NCBI GenBank assembly: GCA_019894795.1
Contig: JAGXNV010000004.1
Location: 1-41,790, forward strand
Length of the DNA stretch: 41,790 nt
Direction of reading: 5' to 3'
Origin: Candidatus Heimdallarchaeota archaeon
GTDB taxonomy: Archaea; Asgardarchaeota; Heimdallarchaeia; Heimdallarchaeales; Heimdallarchaeaceae
Shown: one piece after another, positions 18,156-28,044 of the stretch
Numbering within the stretch: the stretch's first letter is position 1
Layout: the number at the start of each line of letters is the position of its first letter
The notes under the pieces: generated by a model
What the model was told of the DNA's origin: nothing
Seen by the model: only the letters and a program-made list of their open reading frames with translations
The model's database searches: none
Program-made: the position numbers and the translations under genes

Positions 18156-19223
18156 TTAAAAAGTCTTAATTTCATCAAGAACATCAATATGCTTCTCAAA
18201 ATAATTTCTTGAAGGTTTTAGTATCTCTCCAATAGATTTAGATACTGCTACTTTGACATCCATGGGATGTAAATCGCCTTTAATGTAAGATTCTTCAAAC
18301 GAAGAGTAATTATCAAAAGAGATATCACCACCAAATTTGTTATCTCTTTCAATTTTGAATGAAGAGAACATGTCAAAGAGAATGAATTGTATCATTTCAG
18401 TGATGGGGTTTCCCATAACTTGTTTGGGAGGACATTGAGCTTTTTTGATTTTTCGGAAAATATCCTCTTCACTATCATGAATGAATATGCATGTTTCAGG
18501 TTTAGATTTACTCATTTTTGCATCAATTTGTGCTGATAAATCAGGAACAGCTTCTGCATCCATTTTCTTTCCAAGTCCTTCTAAACCTGTCAAAAGAGGA
18601 GTATGAAGACAAGAAGGTTTGGGAACGCCTAATTTTTCTGCAGTGTCTCTTGCTAGCATATGGGCTTTTCTTTGATCCATTCCCCCTACTGCTAAATCAA
18701 TTTCCATATCATAAATATCTGCAACTTGCATAGCCGGATAATATAGAAATGCTGATTCCATGTCACCTTCAGTTTTTCTACCCATGATAGGCATTGTTCT
18801 TAATATCCTAGCTAAGGAATTTGCTTTAGCAACTCTTACAACTTTAGCCCAATAATCACTTCGTTCAACTAACTCAGAAGCCCAGATATATTTGATATTG
18901 GGCCCTTTAACGCCTATTGATTTAAAAGCTTTCTGAAAATATTCTCCAGCGATCTTTATTTTATCCAGATCAGCACCAAGTTTGTTGTTGATCCAACTAT
19001 GCCAATCTGCAAGAAAAACAACCGTTTCAAAACCAGCCTTTGCTAAATCCTTCAATTTATTACCACATACTAAACCTGTTCCTAGATGGAGGAAGCCGGA
19101 AAGCTCAAAACCAATGTAAGCTCGAGGTTTTTCTTTTTCAGAAATGGTTTTTTGAATTTCTTCTTCTAAGATAACTTCTTCTGCGTTCTTTGTAATTAAT
19201 TTCATTCTATCTTCAATAGACAT
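18156..19223 (-). CDS. tyrS: Tyrosyl-tRNA synthetase, archaeal type
   Basis: 'YIGFELSGFLHLGTGLV' (HIGH-like), 'FLADWHSWINNKLG', 'YYPAMQVADIYDMEIDLAVGGMDQRKAHMLARD', 'KMSKSKPET' (KMSKS). Confidence 0.9.
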   Translation of the reverse strand: MSIEDRMKLITKNAEEVILEEEIQKTISEKEKPRAYIGFELSGFLHLGTGLVCGNKLKDLAKAGFETVVFLADWHSWINNKLGADLDKIKIAGEYFQKAFKSIGVKGPNIKYIWASELVERSDYWAKVVRVAKANSLARILRTMPIMGRKTEGDMESAFLYYPAMQVADIYDMEIDLAVGGMDQRKAHMLARDTAEKLGVPKPSCLHTPLLTGLEGLGKKMDAEAVPDLSAQIDAKMSKSKPETCIFIHDSEEDIFRKIKKAQCPPKQVMGNPITEMIQFILFDMFSSFKIERDNKFGGDISFDNYSSFEESYIKGDLHPMDVKVAVSKSIGEILKPSRNYFEKHIDVLDEIKTF

Positions 19224-19394
19224 TAAATATCACCCGAGTTCTTCGAAAATATTTCAACAGTTTCTGCCCCTCTGTAATAGTAGTAAAAAACAAATTAACG
19301 AAAGTCATAAATATTCCAAGGGCATCAGCTCTACCTACAAATCTCTGATTAGCTATTAAGGTTTTTGGCTTTTAAGAAGAAAAAAGAAGAAGAA

Positions 19395-21008
19395 TTAGAG
19401 TTGTGTAAATTCTATTACACGGAGATTGGTAGGTTTCTTTGTAATTTCACCTTTTCTTGCTCCAATCACCATTCTAATTCCTTTGTTGTATGATTTTTCA
19501 AGTAGTCTTTGAGTGATTACTCCATCAATCACTAACACTTGTGCATTTTCTACACCATCTAGTGTTGAATGAATCTCACTTGCAGAGCTCCTTAGAATTT
19601 CTTTTTCAGTTTCATCAAATACGACAGCTTCAAGTTTTGTTTTAATATTCGTTACAGAAGTTGACAAGTATTCAGGTAACTGAACTTTTCTAATCTCTCT
19701 TTGTGGTGGTCTCCCACGTGGTCTACCAGAAGAAGGTCTACCAGAAGAAGGTCTACCAGAAGAAGGCCTACCAGAAGAAGGCCTACCAGAAGAAGGCCTA
19801 CCAGAAGAAGGTCTACCAGAAGAAGGCCTACCAGAAGAAGGTCTATCAGAAGAAGGCCTACCAGAAGAAGGTCTATCAGAAGAAGGTCTACTAGGAGGTC
19901 GTTTAGAATCAGTAGTTGGTTTTCTAGTAACAGCACTATCACGAGGCTGTCTTACTCTTTCAGGTTGTTTTACAGGAGCACCAGGTTTTGCAACTGGTTC
20001 CTTTATCACCGAAGAGGGTTTTGAAACGGTTGTTTTTTCCAGCTCTTTTTTAGAAGAAAATATAGATGTAATCTTCTTTGTTGGTTCTTTCTTGATTTTT
20101 AATGCTTTTCTTTTCTTTTTATCATCAAGTTTGTCTTTTTCAAGAAATTCTTTAACTGTTTTTCCTTCATCTTCCCCTGTTAAGAAAACTGTTTTTTCTA
20201 TAGATACAGCATCATTAAGAGATTTGTTTACTTGGTCCTTATTTAAATCTTCAACTTCCTTTCCTTTGGGAGCACGAGCAACATATTGTACATTTGCTAC
20301 TTGAAGCAATTCTTTAAGAATCAAATCACCACCCCTATCCCCATCAAGAAAAGCTGTAACTGTTTTCTTCTTGATGAGATCAATTAATTTGGGGGGAACA
20401 CTTGTTCCATTTACGGCAATTGTGTTATCAATTCCAAATTTTAGAAGATTAACAACATCAGCTCTACCCTCAACAAGTATAGTTTTCTTTTGTTTTTCGA
20501 ATCCAGGTCCAGCTGAAATTCCCTCATCACCCAAGTTAACAACTGGTCCAACTTTAGAGGATTTTTCAACTTCTAGAGCTAAGGACGAACTAAATGGGCT
20601 TACATTTTGATCCCATTGTCTGATAATCTCAGATGCACGGTCTACTATTGATTGTCTTTTATTGACTCGCACATCAACTATCTCTTTAAGCTGTATTTGA
20701 CAACTACATGGACCTACTCGGTCTACTGTTTCAAGAGTAGCGGCGAGTATTGCGGTCTCTGTTCGTGATAAACTGGAGGGGATAACGATCTTACCTGTTG
20801 TTTTTCCCCTGCTACTAGAATAATTAACACTAATTCTTCCGATTCTACCGGTTTTTTGAAGTTCTCGGATATCTAGATTTTCGCTTAAGAGCCCATCGGT
20901 TTGACCGTATATAGCTCCTACAATATCTGGTTTTTCAACCACTCCGTCGACTTCGAAGTTAGCTGTTATTTCATATTTTGTTGTTGAAGTATCGGTTTTT
21001 GTACCCAT
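19395..21008 (-). CDS. dnaG: Archaeal DnaG-type primase (Toprim)
   Basis: 'TKYEITANFEVDGVVEKPDIVGAIYGQTDGLL', 'ILVEGRADVVNLLKFGIDNTIAVNGTSVP', 'AFLDGDRGGDLILKELLQVANVQYVARAPKGKEVEDL'; C-terminal linker contains SS[G/D]RP repeats. Start set at internal M (MGTKTDT). Confidence 0.93.
   Translation of the reverse strand: MGTKTDTSTTKYEITANFEVDGVVEKPDIVGAIYGQTDGLLSENLDIRELQKTGRIGRISVNYSSSRGKTTGKIVIPSSLSRTETAILAATLETVDRVGPCSCQIQLKEIVDVRVNKRQSIVDRASEIIRQWDQNVSPFSSSLALEVEKSSKVGPVVNLGDEGISAGPGFEKQKKTILVEGRADVVNLLKFGIDNTIAVNGTSVPPKLIDLIKKKTVTAFLDGDRGGDLILKELLQVANVQYVARAPKGKEVEDLNKDQVNKSLNDAVSIEKTVFLTGEDEGKTVKEFLEKDKLDDKKKRKALKIKKEPTKKITSIFSSKKELEKTTVSKPSSVIKEPVAKPGAPVKQPERVRQPRDSAVTRKPTTDSKRPPSRPSSDRPSSGRPSSDRPSSGRPSSGRPSSGRPSSGRPSSGRPSSGRPSSGRPSSGRPRGRPPQREIRKVQLPEYLSTSVTNIKTKLEAVVFDETEKEILRSSASEIHSTLDGVENAQVLVIDGVITQRLLEKSYNKGIRMVIGARKGEITKKPTNLRVIEFTQL
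19720..19884 (-). repeat. 15-bp tandem minisatellite in dnaG (11 units)
   Basis: Eleven near-identical ggyctaycagaagaa units (plus strand) = SS(G/D)RP pentapeptides. Confidence 0.95.
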
Positions 21009-21503
21009 ATCCTTCACCTACTTTTTTACTTTAGTTATAAGTTGCTTAAGTATGAGAAGAAAACCGATAGGTACATCCACTAATCCCTACCCCCTCATTT
21101 ACCTTCTAAATTTAATTTAATCTTAATTTTATTACCATTGAATGCACTTTTGTATGCGTTCCTTGTGATTATGATTATGATTATGTAAAGATTGTAAAGT
21201 TCGTAATTATCGTGATAGGTGATTGTAAGTGTGATACCCATCAGACTTCTTTCAACTTTTACGCAAACTTAAGTTGTTGTTTGCTATCAAGGTATATTTC
21301 GAATACCTGTTAGTCTGATTTGTAAACTAAATTATTTAGTTCAAGGAAATATAGAGTTGGGGGCGTTAAAAACGTTCCCATATATCACAAAGCAAATTTC
21401 AAAGAAGAGAAGGCAAGATTTAATCTCCGAAGAAATTTCTGTTAGTATAGATATTTTGCTTAACTTTAAATAATTAGTAATTCAGTTTTATTTAGAGATT
21501 AAA

Positions 21504-21950
21504 ATGAGTGTAGCATTATATATTGGCATTGGAGTAACTGTATTTTTAGGAGGAGTTTCACTTATAGTTTATTTTTCATTAAAGAAGAGAAAAAAAACTA
21601 AGAACCCTGTACTAGAGAGAGCAGAGGATACCATTGTTATACTAACACAGCGAATTCATAAGATGGATAAAAGGATAAAGGTGTTTGATGAAGACGTAAC
21701 CAAGTTAGTTATCGCTAAAGAGAAGGAGGGTTCTACTCTAACAGAGCAAGATATTAATTTGGAAGATATTCAAACAAAAATTGAAAATAATAAAAAAGAG
21801 ATAAACGATCTCATTGCAGATATCAAAGATCTTAGGAACTATAAAACAGAGATTGAGAACTTAAGTAAGAGCAAAAAGCATACTGGTGGGGAAGAATTAG
21901 AGAAACTCTTAGATGTTGTAAAAGAGAAACTCCAGTATAGATTCATTTGA
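21504..21950 (+). CDS. Single-TM coiled-coil protein
   Basis: N-terminal TM 'LYIGIGVTVFLGGVSLIVYFSL' then heptad-rich segment; 148 aa. Confidence 0.6.
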   Translation: MSVALYIGIGVTVFLGGVSLIVYFSLKKRKKTKNPVLERAEDTIVILTQRIHKMDKRIKVFDEDVTKLVIAKEKEGSTLTEQDINLEDIQTKIENNKKEINDLIADIKDLRNYKTEIENLSKSKKHTGGEELEKLLDVVKEKLQYRFI

Positions 21951-22066
21951 TTCTGTAATATTTTATTTTTTTCCCATTTCTAATAATTTTCCGTTATTCT
22001 TGCTCTTAATAGAAATGCTTTTAATAACTTGTTTAATGCTGAAATTAAATAGTTGAGGCGTCCTAT

Positions 22067-22225
22067 TTGCCAGTTACAAACCCAGAATACCGTGCTATTG
22101 CTCGTTCGCATATCATGAATAGAAAAGTATGTAGAAAGTGTTATGCCACAAATCCAGCTAATGCTAAAAAATGCAGAAAATGCAGATCTCCAGAACTTCG
22201 AATGAAACGTTCAAACAAGAAGTAG
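22067..22225 (+). CDS. rpl40e: Ribosomal protein L40e (TTG start)
   Basis: MPVTNPEYRAIARSHIMNRKVCRKCYATNPANAKKCRKCRSPELRMKRSNKK*; CxxC...CxxC L40e; below ORF-track size cutoff. Confidence 0.92.
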   Translation: MPVTNPEYRAIARSHIMNRKVCRKCYATNPANAKKCRKCRSPELRMKRSNKK

Positions 22226-22350
22226 CTAGATGAGCACACCATGTTTAGTGTGTTTACATAAGACTTAAATGCAAATTAATTTCTCATTTATTTGATTGTT
22301 ATTTATATGCTAAATAAGAACTCTGAACGGTATTATAACGTGATAAGGAT

Positions 22351-23250
22351 ATGAGTGCCGAAATTGAAAAAATGAGCTTAGAAGAGAAAAAAGATCATTT
22401 AGGGACACTAAGATTGAAACGAAAAGAGTTCATTGACAAACTCCAAGAATGCAACCAAAAACGTAATGAAATCAGGAGTATTCGCGATCAGAAGAATAAG
22501 GAAGCTAAAGATTTATTTAATGAAGCTAAAGTTTCTAAAGAGCGAAGAGACCAGATAAATGAAGAAGTTCAGGTTCGCAAACAAATGCGGGACATTCTCC
22601 GTGAAGATGCAGACAAGATTGGTAAGAGACTTGTTGAATTAGGATCAAGGATAAAGGATGTAGGTGTTCCAAAAAATAGAAAGGTAGGAGAAAAAATTCG
22701 CCGTTTAGAAAGACAACTAGAAACAACTCCCTTTTTAACCAAGGAAATGGAGAAAAGTACTCTTAGTCAGCTGGAAGAACTTAGTGCTGAATTTGAAAGG
22801 ATAGAACAGTTCAAGGATTTGAGAAGTGAAGTACATGATATTCAGAATAAACTTCGATATATGCAAACTGAGATTAAAACATATCATACAAGCGTAACTA
22901 CACTCGCCAAAGAATCACAGATTCATCAAGAGAAAATGCTTGCAGCAACAAAGAAAGCAAGAAAAATAAAAGATGAATCAGACAATGCACACGCAGAAGT
23001 AATTTCACTCAGCGGTCAAATAACAGAAATTCGGAAAACACTTGATGGTTTAACTCAAGACGTTAAGAAATTGTCAAGCGAATTCGGAATTGAACTTCAA
23101 GCAGTTAGAAAAGCTAGAAAAGTTGAAGCGAAACGAGCCAGAGACGAGAAACTTGATGCTAAAGCTGAGGAAATTCTCGTCAGATTTAACGATGGAAATA
23201 AATTGACTCTAGATGAATTCAAAGTTCTCATGGAAAGAGGCCTTATCTAA
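22351..23250 (+). CDS. Archaeal coiled-coil protein (COG1340-like)
   Basis: 299 aa charged coiled coil beginning 'LRLKRKEFIDKLQECNQKRNEIRSIRDQKNKEAKDLFNEAK...'. Confidence 0.75.
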   Translation: MSAEIEKMSLEEKKDHLGTLRLKRKEFIDKLQECNQKRNEIRSIRDQKNKEAKDLFNEAKVSKERRDQINEEVQVRKQMRDILREDADKIGKRLVELGSRIKDVGVPKNRKVGEKIRRLERQLETTPFLTKEMEKSTLSQLEELSAEFERIEQFKDLRSEVHDIQNKLRYMQTEIKTYHTSVTTLAKESQIHQEKMLAATKKARKIKDESDNAHAEVISLSGQITEIRKTLDGLTQDVKKLSSEFGIELQAVRKARKVEAKRARDEKLDAKAEEILVRFNDGNKLTLDEFKVLMERGLI

Positions 23251-23369
23251 CACAAATTTCTACTTTCTCGCCAATTATTTCTTTTTGGTATAAATTTTAA
23301 TACTCGCTGTATTCACAATTCTTAAAATAGCCCATTTTAAGCAAACATAAAATAACTTAGGGGTTAAGT

Positions 23370-23873
23370 GTGAAACTACCAGTATGTCTAATTGATGTTC
23401 AAACAAACACTCTATGCAGGAAATGCAAACAACTATATCAAGAAGGTAAAATTAACGATTCAGATATGGAATTATCCAAGATATTGGTTAACCTCTCAAA
23501 AGGCAATAAAGCTATAAAGGATATCGCGTTCTACTCCTCAGTAGAGTTAGATGATGTTATTATTCTAGTTACACGAAGACAGGATGTGCCAATATTATCT
23601 CAACCTGAGGTAATGGATAGCATTTCAAAATATGCCCATAAAGAAGTAAGATTTCTAGAAAAAACAAATGACCCTCGAAGACTTGTTGAAAGTCTCATCA
23701 ATCCTATTCCTGTGACAAATGTTTCTACTTTGTATATTCCACCTTTTAGTGATAAGGAATATAAAATAGAGATTGATCAAAAATATAGAGAGGAATTACC
23801 AATACCTGAAAATGTTATCATTCAAACAGTTAAGTCTGTATTAAATACTGAAGCACATATAGAATTCACATAG
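23370..23873 (+). CDS. Archaeal NusA-like KH-domain protein (family by N-terminal pattern)
   Basis: 'MKLPVCLIDVQTNTLCRKCKQLYQEGKINDSDMELSKILVNLSKG' matches archaeal 'LPICDVCLKTGILCPxC...' proteins; KH-like middle. Confidence 0.65.
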   Translation: MKLPVCLIDVQTNTLCRKCKQLYQEGKINDSDMELSKILVNLSKGNKAIKDIAFYSSVELDDVIILVTRRQDVPILSQPEVMDSISKYAHKEVRFLEKTNDPRRLVESLINPIPVTNVSTLYIPPFSDKEYKIEIDQKYREELPIPENVIIQTVKSVLNTEAHIEFT

Positions 23874-23997
23874 AGAAGAATTAAATTCATTTCAAATCAG
23901 CAAAGTAAAGAAGGGTAGTATCATCTATCGGAGGGAAAATTTTGTTAGTCTTTTCAATCGGTACTAATTTAAACACATACTTGTTACACAATTTGTA

Positions 23998-24357
23998 ATG
24001 TCTTTCAGTTACAAACAAGTTATAGCTGTACGAACAGACCTGAAAATGTCTAAAGGTAAAACAGCCGTCCAAGTTGCCCACGGGTCTATTTCTTCCTATT
24101 TGAAAGCAAGGAAATACTATCCTGATTGGGCTGATAGATGGGTGGCAGAAGGGCAGAAAAAGGTGACAGTTAAAATAAAGTCAGAAGAGGAAATCCATGT
24201 GCTAGCAGAAAAAGCGAGAAGATTGGACATTCCTTTTGCAGTGATTAATGACGCGGGATTAACACAATTAGCTCCAGGGACAACAACTGTAATTGGGATA
24301 GGCCCCTCTTTGGAACAAAACATTGACAAGGTCACAAAAGAATTACCACTATTATAA
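23998..24357 (+). CDS. pth2: Peptidyl-tRNA hydrolase Pth2
   Basis: 'KQVIAVRTDLKMSKGKTAVQVAHGSISSYLKA', 'INDAGLTQLAPGTTTVIGIGP'. Confidence 0.95.
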   Translation: MSFSYKQVIAVRTDLKMSKGKTAVQVAHGSISSYLKARKYYPDWADRWVAEGQKKVTVKIKSEEEIHVLAEKARRLDIPFAVINDAGLTQLAPGTTTVIGIGPSLEQNIDKVTKELPLL

Positions 24358-24370
24358 GAGGTTTAACATA

Positions 24371-25624
24371 ATGAAGAACACAGATTCTTCTGAATTATTA
24401 ACACCGGTAATTACACGATCTCAGGGAATAGGTGGAAAAATCAAAAGTTACTCAGAAGATTTTATCGTATGTGAAATTATCGAGAATAATATTAAATTAG
24501 ATCCTCGAGAAGAAGAATTTGAGTTGCCAGGAAAACCTGGATTATTCCTCCATTTAGTATTGATAAAGAAGGATATTGATACGTCTGATGCATTAGATTG
24601 GATAGCAAAACTATGGAAATTAGATCGGAATGACATTAGTATAGCAGGTTCAAAGGATAAAAAAGCTTTAACCGCACAGAGGGTTTGTATCTGGGGGCTA
24701 AGAGAAAGATTCGACCGGGGTGAGCTTGAGAGAATAGATTTACCAACCATAAAAACTCTCTCTCTAAATTTAAAGCTGAAAGGTATCAGACTTGGAGATC
24801 TCTGGGGAAATGCGTTTGATATTAGTATTCGTGAAATAAGCAAATCATTAGAAGAAACAAGGGACCAAATTGAGAAATTATTTGAGGAGGTTAAGGAATT
24901 AGGGGGAGTGCAAAATGGTTTTGGTATTCAAAGGTTTGGTGAGTTGAGACCAATAACACATCATGTCGGCAAAAAATTGGTGCAAGGCGATTTCAAACAA
25001 GCTCTCAGATTATATTTAGGTAAAGTTTTTGAAGGAGAATCTGAAGAAATACAACGTGCACGGAAATCTTTTTGGGAGAACGAGAATTGTAATGAAGCTC
25101 TTGAGCTTTTTCCTTCATTTTTATCAATAGAAAGAAAAATTCTAAGATTATTGTTGAAAAATAGAATGAACTACAAACAAGTTTTCTTTGCTTTACCGCA
25201 GCAATTCAGAAAATTATTCGTGCACGCTTATCAAGCACAATTATTCAATAAATATTTGACCATCAGATGGGATGAACATTCTCAAAATTTACAAGAAAGT
25301 ATCACGGGAGAAAAAATACAAAATAACAGAATTTATGCGCCAATAATTGGACGTAAAACAGTCCTAACTGGAGATGTCCAACGCATTTATGAGGGAATCC
25401 TAAATGATGAGAGGATAGACTTTAGCATATTCCAAAATCCTGAAATACAAAAAATAGGGGGTGTAGGCACATTTAGATCAATAAGCTTCCTTCCCAGAAA
25501 TCTTCATATTAAGAGTATAGAACAAGATGATGCGAATATTTCAAAAACAAAGGCAGAAATTTCTTTTGAAATTCAAAAAGGGTCATATGCAACTGAGTTA
25601 TTACGAGAGATAACAAAGAACTGA
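24371..25624 (+). CDS. truD: tRNA pseudouridine synthase TruD
   Basis: 'GGKIKSYSEDFIVCEI', 'AGSKDKKALTAQRVCIWG', 'VQNGFGIQRFGELRPITHHVGKKLV'; start moved to ATG (track ORF 24323). Confidence 0.92.
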   Translation: MKNTDSSELLTPVITRSQGIGGKIKSYSEDFIVCEIIENNIKLDPREEEFELPGKPGLFLHLVLIKKDIDTSDALDWIAKLWKLDRNDISIAGSKDKKALTAQRVCIWGLRERFDRGELERIDLPTIKTLSLNLKLKGIRLGDLWGNAFDISIREISKSLEETRDQIEKLFEEVKELGGVQNGFGIQRFGELRPITHHVGKKLVQGDFKQALRLYLGKVFEGESEEIQRARKSFWENENCNEALELFPSFLSIERKILRLLLKNRMNYKQVFFALPQQFRKLFVHAYQAQLFNKYLTIRWDEHSQNLQESITGEKIQNNRIYAPIIGRKTVLTGDVQRIYEGILNDERIDFSIFQNPEIQKIGGVGTFRSISFLPRNLHIKSIEQDDANISKTKAEISFEIQKGSYATELLREITKN

Positions 25625-25740
25625 CCTTTAATACGTGTGTAATGTATGTAGGGAATTATTCAAATAAGGAAGATAAATTAGTGAAAATAACAGACATTAC
25701 AGGTATTTAGCTTCAGAAAATATCAGAGAGTGAATCAACA

Positions 25741-26604
25741 ATGTTTACCTTAATAGATCGTAAAGATGTTACACCAGAGAGTGTTTGGTTTAAAATTAAG
25801 GCACCAAACGTAGCTAAAGTCTGCAAAGCAGGACAGTTTGTTATTATCAGAGCTAATGACCGTGGAGAAAGAATACCTTTAACCATTGCTGATTGGGATG
25901 TAGAAGGAGGGTGGATATCAGTTATCTTCCAAAAAGTTGGGGCAAGTACTTTTGAACTTGCAGATTTATGCGCCGGTGATGATTTACAAGATTGTGTTGG
26001 ACCTTTAGGAATTCCTACACATGTTGAAGGTGCAGGAAATACTGTGGTTATTGGCGGAGGATTAGGAATAGCTATTGCAACACCAGTTGCTAGAGCATAC
26101 AAGCAAGCTGGAAACCAAACTGAAGTTATTATTGGAGCTAGAAAGAAAGAACTGTTATTCAATGTAGAAGAAATCCAAGGATTTGCTGATGAATTATTCA
26201 TCTGTACTGATGATGGTTCAGAGGGAAGACATGGTTTTGTTACAGATCAGCTACTTGAAATGATTGAAAGTGGGCAACAGATAGATACGGTGTTTTGCGT
26301 TGGACCACCAATTATGATGAAGTTTGTTGCTAAGGTAACTGAACCTTTCAACTTAAAGACTATTGCAAGTCTCAATACCATTATGCTTGATGGTACAGGA
26401 ATGTGTGGCGCCTGCAGGGTCACAGTTGGAGGAGAAACAAAATTCGCTTGCGTAGATGGACCTGATTTTGATGCTCATCTTGTCGAATGGGAAGAAACAA
26501 TGTCTCGATTATCAAGTTACAAAGAGGAAGAGAAAGAAGCGATGGAATATTATCAAGAGCATCATGAAGGATGCAAATGCGATAAGAACGGTGAAGAAAG
26601 ATGA
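25741..26604 (+). CDS. NfnA-like / sulfide dehydrogenase-type FAD/NAD-binding, 2Fe-2S subunit
   Basis: 'AGQFVIIRANDRGERIPLTIADWD', 'GGGLGIAIATPVARAYKQAGN', 'DGTGMCGACRVTVGGETKFACVDGPDFDAHLVEW'. Confidence 0.88.
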   Translation: MFTLIDRKDVTPESVWFKIKAPNVAKVCKAGQFVIIRANDRGERIPLTIADWDVEGGWISVIFQKVGASTFELADLCAGDDLQDCVGPLGIPTHVEGAGNTVVIGGGLGIAIATPVARAYKQAGNQTEVIIGARKKELLFNVEEIQGFADELFICTDDGSEGRHGFVTDQLLEMIESGQQIDTVFCVGPPIMMKFVAKVTEPFNLKTIASLNTIMLDGTGMCGACRVTVGGETKFACVDGPDFDAHLVEWEETMSRLSSYKEEEKEAMEYYQEHHEGCKCDKNGEER

Positions 26605-28040
26605 GCGCACAAAGAAAACCTCGACCTCAAATTATCAGATCAAAACTTCCAATGCCTTGTCAAGAACCATCAGATAGAGTGCAAAATTTCGATGAGGTAC
26701 CTTATGGATATAATGAAGCAGAAGCAGTATTTGAAGCTCAACGTTGCCTTCAGTGTAAAAACCAACCTTGTGTTAGTGGCTGCCCCGTTGAAGTTCCAAT
26801 CCGTGATTTTATCACTTTAATAAAAGACAGAAAATTTCTAGAAGCAGCTGCTGTAATCAAAACAAAGAACAGTTTACCGGCAGTTACAGGGAGAGTCTGT
26901 CCGCAGGAATCGCAATGTGAAACTAAATGTGTGATGGGAAGAAGACATCAACCTGTAGCTATTGGTAATTTAGAAAGGTTTGCAGCTGATTATGCTCGTG
27001 ATCATGGTGAAGAAGTCCCCGTACTTCCTCTACCAACGGAAAAATCTGTTGCGATTGTAGGAGCTGGTCCAGCAGGATTAACATGTGCAGGAGATCTGGC
27101 TCTGTTAGGACACGATGTAACTGTATATGAAGCACTACACGCTCCAGGAGGAGTATTAATCTATGGTATACCAGAATTCCGTCTACCAAAAGATATTGTC
27201 ACATATGAAATTGATTTCCTTAAGAAACTAGGTGTGAAAATCAATTTAAACTTCATTGTGGGAAACAATAAGACAGTTGATGAACTACTAGAGGAGTTCG
27301 ATGCAGTTTTTATCGGTTCAGGAGCTGGTGCTCCCCGATTTCTCAACATTCCAGGAATAAATCTGGTGAATGTGTATAGTGCAAACGAATATCTTACTCG
27401 CGTTAATCTCTTAAAAGGCTACAAATTCCCTGAGTATAAAACCCCAGTCAAAATTGGGAAAACAGTTTTGATTATAGGAGCAGGAAATGTTGCAATGGAT
27501 TCAGCTCGAACAGCTAAACGCCTTGGTGCAGAACACTCTATAATAGTTTACCGTCGAAGTAAGAAAGAATGTCCTGCAAGACAAGAAGAGGTTCATCATG
27601 CAGATGAAGAGGATATTGAATTCAGATTTCTAACTAATCCTATTAGAATTATAGGTGATGAATTAGGAAAAGTGAGAGCTGTTGAATGTCTTCACTATGA
27701 ATTAGGTGAACCAGATGAAACAGGACGAGCTAAACCGATACCAATACCAGGATCTGAGCATCTTGTAGAATGTGAAGTTGTGGTTATTGCTGTGGGAAAT
27801 GATCCAAATCCGACCATACCTCGAACAACACCAGATTTAGAGATATCACGTTGGGGTACAATTGTAACAAATAGAACTACAGGAACAACTAGTAAAGAAC
27901 GAGTATATGCAGGTGGTGACATAGCCACAGGAGCTGCAACTGTAATAGCAGCTATGGGAGCAGGAAAAGTTGCAGCAAAAAGCATACACAGACAAATAAT
28001 GGGATTAGAAAACGAAGAAACTGTTGAATCGCCTAATTGA
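26601..28040 (+). CDS. NfnB/GltA-like NADPH-dependent glutamate synthase small subunit
   Basis: 'EAQRCLQCKNQPCVSGCPVEVPI', 'VAIVGAGPAGLTCAGDLALLGHDVTVYEALHAPGGVLIYGIPEFRLPK', 'YAGGDIATGAATVIAAMGAGKVAAKSI'; ATGA overlap with the previous gene. Confidence 0.9.
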   Translation: MSAQRKPRPQIIRSKLPMPCQEPSDRVQNFDEVPYGYNEAEAVFEAQRCLQCKNQPCVSGCPVEVPIRDFITLIKDRKFLEAAAVIKTKNSLPAVTGRVCPQESQCETKCVMGRRHQPVAIGNLERFAADYARDHGEEVPVLPLPTEKSVAIVGAGPAGLTCAGDLALLGHDVTVYEALHAPGGVLIYGIPEFRLPKDIVTYEIDFLKKLGVKINLNFIVGNNKTVDELLEEFDAVFIGSGAGAPRFLNIPGINLVNVYSANEYLTRVNLLKGYKFPEYKTPVKIGKTVLIIGAGNVAMDSARTAKRLGAEHSIIVYRRSKKECPARQEEVHHADEEDIEFRFLTNPIRIIGDELGKVRAVECLHYELGEPDETGRAKPIPIPGSEHLVECEVVVIAVGNDPNPTIPRTTPDLEISRWGTIVTNRTTGTTSKERVYAGGDIATGAATVIAAMGAGKVAAKSIHRQIMGLENEETVESPN

Positions 28041-28044
28041 TTTC

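Noticed and set aside
19652-20024. ORFs 19652-19942 (-), 19701-20024 (+), 19703-19894 (+) with low-complexity repeats
   Set aside because: Alternate-frame readings of the dnaG minisatellite.
26959-27985. Minus-strand ORFs at 26959-27189, 27161-27349, 27695-27985
   Set aside because: Antisense shadows of the NfnB/GltA-like gene.
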